64,000 nt of DNA from Parvibaculum sp040390855 (GTDB lineage Bacteria; Pseudomonadota; Alphaproteobacteria; Parvibaculales; Parvibaculaceae): NCBI GenBank assembly GCA_040390855.1, contig JAZJXO010000006.1, positions 1 to 64,000 of the forward strand, written 5' to 3'. This document shows, piece by piece, positions 60,706-64,000 of this stretch. The number at the start of each line of letters is the position of its first letter. Within the stretch, counting starts at the first letter, position 1. Under the pieces are notes generated by a model. The model was not told the DNA's origin. It searched no databases and saw only the letters and a list, made by a program, of their open reading frames with translations. A program made the position numbers and the translations under genes.

Positions 60706-63066
60706 TTGCAGCGTATCGAAAATATCGTCTTCGGCCTTCGCGCGCCCATTCTGGGCCTGTTGGCTATTTTGACGGTGATCTTGGGTTATTTTGCCACCGG
60801 CCTTCATATGGATGCCGGCTTTCTGAAAATGCTCCCGGCGGGCAACCCGTTTATCCAGACCTATTTCCAGTATGCCGAGGGCTTCGGCGGCGGCAACCGT
60901 ATCATCGTGGTGTTGGAGAATAAGAAGGGTGACATTTTCCAGGCCGACTTCCTCCAGAAGCTCAAAGAAGCAACGGATGATGTGTTCTACATTCCCGGCG
61001 TCGCGCGTCATCGTGTGACCTCGCTCTGGACCGCCAACACGCGTTATATCGCTGTGACGGAAGAAGGTCTGGAAGCCGGTGACGTGATCCCTGCGGATTT
61101 CAAGCCGGATGACGAGAGCATCAAGCGTGTCATGCAGAACACGCTGCGCGCCAATCTCGTCGGTCGTCTTGTTTCAACCGACTTCAAGTCGGCGATGATC
61201 GCGACGGAACTCCTTGAATATGATCCGGAGACCCGCGAAAAACTCGACTACTTTAAAGTGGCTGACCTTCTCGAAAAGAATATCCGCGAAAAATACGTGT
61301 CGGACAAACTGGACGTCAAGATCGTCGGCTTTGCCAAGCTCACGGGCGATATTCGTGACGGCGCCTCCTCGGTGGTGGGTTTCTTTGCTCTCGCCTTCGT
61401 GCTCACCTGTCTCTCGCTCTGGCTCTATTGCCGCTCGTGGCTTCTCACCATGGTGACGGTGAGCTGCTCGCTCTGCTCGCTGATCTGGCAATTCGGTATT
61501 CTGAGCCTCATGGGCTACGGCCTTGATCCGCTCGCAGTTCTCGTGCCCTTCCTCGTCTTTGCCATCGGCGTCAGCCATGGTGTGCAGCAGATCAACATGG
61601 CGGGTGCCGAAATCGCCGCCGGTCTGAACAAGGAGCAGGCCGCGCGCGCGACCTTCACTTTCCTGCTGCGTCCGGGTTCTGTGGCGCTGCTCACCTGCCT
61701 TGCAGGTTTCGGCACGCTCTACATCATCCCGATCGGCATGATTCAGGAACTCGCCATCACCGCTTCGATCGGTGTGTCCCTCAAGATCATCTCGAACCTC
61801 ATCATGCTGCCGCTCATCGTGTCCTATGTGGCACCGGGCGCCGAATATGGCGATAAGGTCCGTCACGCGATGGAAAGCCGTGCCAAATACTGGCCCTATA
61901 TTGCCCAGATCGCGAAGCCGAAGGTCGCATTCATTTTCCTCGGATTCTGCATCGTGCTCGGCGCTGTTGCTGCTTACGAAAGCCGCGACCGTCAGATCGG
62001 TGACGTTCATGCCGGTGCCGGCGAGCTTTGGCCGACCGCGCGTTACAACACGGACTCCGAGTTCATCGCGGAACATTTCCGCCTTGGCCTCAACGTGATG
62101 AACGTGATCGTGGAAAGCCCCAAGCAGGAAGTCATCTGCGTCGACTATGACAAGCTGCGCTATGTCGATACTTTCGGTTGGGACATGAAGAATGTCCCCG
62201 GTGTGCAGACAGTTGTGAGCCTGCCCATCGTCGCCAAGGTCATCAACTCCATGTGGCAGGAAGGCAACCCGAAATGGGCCGCTCTGCCGCGTGATCCGAC
62301 TGCTCTTGCTCAGGCCACATCGAGCGTGGCCAGTTCCACGCTCCTCGTTGACCAGCGCTGCCTGACACTCGGCGTCCAGATCTATGTCGCTGACACCAAG
62401 GCCGGAACGGTCAAGGTCGTGACGGCGGCGGTTGAAAAATGGATTGCCGATCATCCGCGTGACGATCTGAAACTTCGCATCGGTACGGGCGGCGTGACGA
62501 TCACATCGGCCACTAACAACGTTGTCGAGCACTCGGAACTGCCCATGCTGCTTTATGTGTATGCGGTTGTGATGACGCTCGTGATCTTCGTTTATCGCGA
62601 ATGGCGTGGTGCGCTTTGCTGCGTTATCCCGCTTATTCTCTCGACGATCATCGGCAACTGGTTCCTGACGGCCGCCTCTATCGGTCTGAAGATTTCCACC
62701 TTGCCCGTGCTCGCCATCGCGGTCGGTATCGGCGTTGACTACGGTATTTACGAATATAACCGTATCCAGCGTTACATGCGCATGGGTGTGACACCTTATG
62801 CGGCCTACCTGCAGGCTCTGAACGACGTTGGCTCGGCCACCATGTTCACCGGCCTCACGCTTGCCGTCGGTGTGTCCACATGGTCTTTCTCGGCCCTGAA
62901 GTTCCAGGCCGATATGGGTCTGCTGCTCACGTTCATGTTTGTCGTGAACATGGTCGGTGCCGTGACATTGCTGCCGGCGCTCGTCGCGATCTTTGAAACG
63001 ATCTGGCCGCTGAAGCGCAAGCCGCTGACTGAAGAAGAAGCCCGGGCGATCCATCGCTCTCACTAA
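60706..63066 (+). CDS. RND/MMPL-type exporter
   Basis: 786 residues from a TTG start with AGGGGAGG 5 bases upstream; an upstream frame from 60643 is rejected. Two repeats, each with one helix, a periplasmic domain and five helices, give the 12-span RND architecture. Sterol-sensing-domain-like helices occur at about 225-375 (LAVLVPFLVFAIGVSHGVQQ) and 625-770 (STLPVLAIAVGIGVDYGIYEYN, with the intramembrane Asp). MMPL-type members export lipids or hydrophobic compounds. No membrane-fusion or outer-membrane partner is adjacent on this strand. Confidence 0.88.
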   Translation: MQRIENIVFGLRAPILGLLAILTVILGYFATGLHMDAGFLKMLPAGNPFIQTYFQYAEGFGGGNRIIVVLENKKGDIFQADFLQKLKEATDDVFYIPGVARHRVTSLWTANTRYIAVTEEGLEAGDVIPADFKPDDESIKRVMQNTLRANLVGRLVSTDFKSAMIATELLEYDPETREKLDYFKVADLLEKNIREKYVSDKLDVKIVGFAKLTGDIRDGASSVVGFFALAFVLTCLSLWLYCRSWLLTMVTVSCSLCSLIWQFGILSLMGYGLDPLAVLVPFLVFAIGVSHGVQQINMAGAEIAAGLNKEQAARATFTFLLRPGSVALLTCLAGFGTLYIIPIGMIQELAITASIGVSLKIISNLIMLPLIVSYVAPGAEYGDKVRHAMESRAKYWPYIAQIAKPKVAFIFLGFCIVLGAVAAYESRDRQIGDVHAGAGELWPTARYNTDSEFIAEHFRLGLNVMNVIVESPKQEVICVDYDKLRYVDTFGWDMKNVPGVQTVVSLPIVAKVINSMWQEGNPKWAALPRDPTALAQATSSVASSTLLVDQRCLTLGVQIYVADTKAGTVKVVTAAVEKWIADHPRDDLKLRIGTGGVTITSATNNVVEHSELPMLLYVYAVVMTLVIFVYREWRGALCCVIPLILSTIIGNWFLTAASIGLKISTLPVLAIAVGIGVDYGIYEYNRIQRYMRMGVTPYAAYLQALNDVGSATMFTGLTLAVGVSTWSFSALKFQADMGLLLTFMFVVNMVGAVTLLPALVAIFETIWPLKRKPLTEEEARAIHRSH

Positions 63067-63086
63067 GGGTTTCGGACCTCAATAAG

Positions 63087-63116
63087 AAAGGGCGGCTCAT
63101 GCGAGCCGCCCTTTTT
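63087..63116. terminator. Bidirectional terminator between convergent transporter genes
   Basis: Stem AAAGGGCGGCTC (63087-63098), loop ATGC, GAGCCGCCCTTT (63103-63114), followed by further Ts and preceded by A-rich sequence, so it works on both strands. Confidence 0.92.
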
Positions 63117-63182
63117 CTTTGTCCCTCGCCGCTCGCCTTGAGGAAAGGCCGTCACGAGTGCTGGCGCCTTATGTCTATATGT

Positions 63183-64000
63183 CTATTCCGCCGGGACCGG
63201 AGCGCCATCGGTCAGTTCGGCGTCTTCTTCTTCGAGGTTCTCCGGAGCCAGCAGCAGATACATGGCCGGAGTGACGAGGCGCGAGAGGAAGGTCGAGGAG
63301 AGGAGTCCCCCGATGATCACCCAGGAGAGCGGCGAATAGAGGCCGGAGCCGGAGACCGCGAGCGGCAGGAGCCCGCCTATGGCAGTGGCTGATGTAAGCA
63401 ATACCGGCAGGAAGCGCACTTCGCCCGCCTGTTCGATCGCATCATGGAGATTGACGCCGCTGCGGCGGAGTTGATTGGTGAAGTCAACAAGCAGGATCGA
63501 GTTTTTGATTTCGATACCGATCAGCGCGACAAATCCGATCACCGCCGTGAAGGAGAGCGAGTAACCGGAAAAGAAGAGCGCCATCACGCCGCCGAAGAGT
63601 CCCAACGGGATCACGGTGGCAACGACAAGCGTGGCGCGGAAGGAGCGGAATTCGAGGATCAAGACCGCAAGGATGCCGAAGATCGCTACAAGGATTGCGC
63701 TGGTGAGGCCTGCAAAACTTTTCGTCACCGCTTCCGCTTCACCGCCTTTGTTGAAGTGATAGCCCGGCGGCACAGAGATCGACTGCAGGCGCGTGAAAAT
63801 ATCGTTCGTCACCTTGCCGACATTAAAGCCCGTCGCGCCATAGGCGGTGATTGTCACCTGACGTTCGCGGTTATAGCGGTCGATGCGCGCTGGTCCCGAT
63901 TGCAGGTGCGGATCGGTAAAGAGGCCGAGCGGCACTGAGCCGCCGGTACTGGCCGGCACATAGATGTCTTTCAAGGCACCAAGTGAATGATGCTGATCAA
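63183..64000 (-). CDS. RND efflux permease, C-terminal part (runs off the window)
   Basis: The last 272 codons of an AcrB/HAE1-type permease; the reading frame stays open to the window edge at 64000, so the start is missing. The visible part holds the end of the porter domain (VTITAYGATGFNVGKV) and helices 8-12, with FGGVMALFFSGYSLSFTAVIG, EIKNSILLVDF and GSGLYSPLSWVIIGGLLSST, typical of heavy-metal/multidrug RND pumps. The C-terminus is acidic. It probably belongs to an efflux operon to the right of the window. Confidence 0.9.
   Translation of the reverse strand, partial: DQHHSLGALKDIYVPASTGGSVPLGLFTDPHLQSGPARIDRYNRERQVTITAYGATGFNVGKVTNDIFTRLQSISVPPGYHFNKGGEAEAVTKSFAGLTSAILVAIFGILAVLILEFRSFRATLVVATVIPLGLFGGVMALFFSGYSLSFTAVIGFVALIGIEIKNSILLVDFTNQLRRSGVNLHDAIEQAGEVRFLPVLLTSATAIGGLLPLAVSGSGLYSPLSWVIIGGLLSSTFLSRLVTPAMYLLLAPENLEEEDAELTDGAPVPAE

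Noticed and set aside
61174..63063. Very long minus-strand open frame opposite the RND exporter
   Set aside because: Its product is His/Arg/Asp-rich low-quality sequence, a typical antisense shadow of a high-GC gene.
1..64000. CRISPR arrays, tRNA/rRNA genes, complete insertion sequences
   Set aside because: No regularly spaced repeats, cloverleaf with the GGTTCGA-type loop, or transposase frame was seen by eye.

Overview
The window comes from an alphaproteobacterial chromosome, most likely Hyphomicrobiales or a close relative. The reasons are moderately high GC, a heme-PAS FixL with FixJ, a bactofilin, a Liv transporter followed by a DUF6867-type membrane protein, an alphaproteobacterial-style che operon, and dense packing with many ATGA/TGATG couplings. 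No rRNA, tRNA, CRISPR array, prophage or complete insertion sequence was seen. The last gene runs off the right edge.

Layout. 0.3-2.8 kb: an MBOAT O-acyltransferase with an SGNH-like partner, more AT-rich than the rest. 2.9-5.0 kb: a tiny membrane protein divergent from fixLJ. 5.0-7.3 kb: a pair of acyl-CoA dehydrogenases. 7.8-9.0 kb: a PAS histidine kinase. 9.1-14.1 kb: the ATP-grasp / alpha-E / transglutaminase / Anbu-peptidase operon, closed by a translationally coupled LysR gene. 14.2-27.5 kb: a guanidine-utilisation region. It holds a lipocalin/HRI1-like protein, a 2OG-Fe(II) oxygenase and a first binding protein, then a guanidine-I riboswitch, a second binding protein with permease and ATPase, a guanidine-II riboswitch, the carboxyguanidine deiminase pair, guanidine (urea-type) carboxylase and allophanate hydrolase. 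27.6-36.2 kb: acyl-CoA synthetase, glutamate-synthase-like FMN protein, bactofilin, GABA-type aminotransferase, short histidine kinase, HerA-like ATPase. 36.5-44.4 kb: chemotaxis operon (GAF-like protein, CheA-REC hybrid, CheW, CheY, CheZ, CheB, CheR). 44.6-49.9 kb: branched-chain amino acid ABC system. 50.0-58.5 kb: YhhN protein, HI0933-type flavoprotein, single-chain acyl-CoA carboxylase, MarR regulator, D-aminoacylase-type amidohydrolase, enoyl-CoA hydratase. 58.5-64 kb: exported MsrA/MsrB, a small secreted protein, and two RND-superfamily transporters facing each other across a bidirectional terminator.

The most coherent story is nitrogen scavenging between 9 and 27.5 kb. Sigma-54 promoter motifs with exact GG-N10-GC spacing lie before the Anbu operon and immediately before the guanidine-I riboswitch. 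The last gene of the Anbu operon encodes a LysR regulator, and a perfect ATA-N9-TAT dyad lies between that gene and the oxygenase unit. This layout resembles the enteric Nac logic: sigma-54 drives a LysR gene whose product activates sigma-70 promoters. Two different guanidine riboswitch classes control successive segments of one cluster. If this reading is right, nitrogen limitation (sigma-54) and guanidine presence (riboswitches) are combined, and the peptide-ligase/Anbu operon belongs to the same response.

Functions are read from motifs and remembered family features; no database search was run. The oxygenase substrate, the HRI1-like protein, the small ORFs and the non-coding structures are hypotheses.
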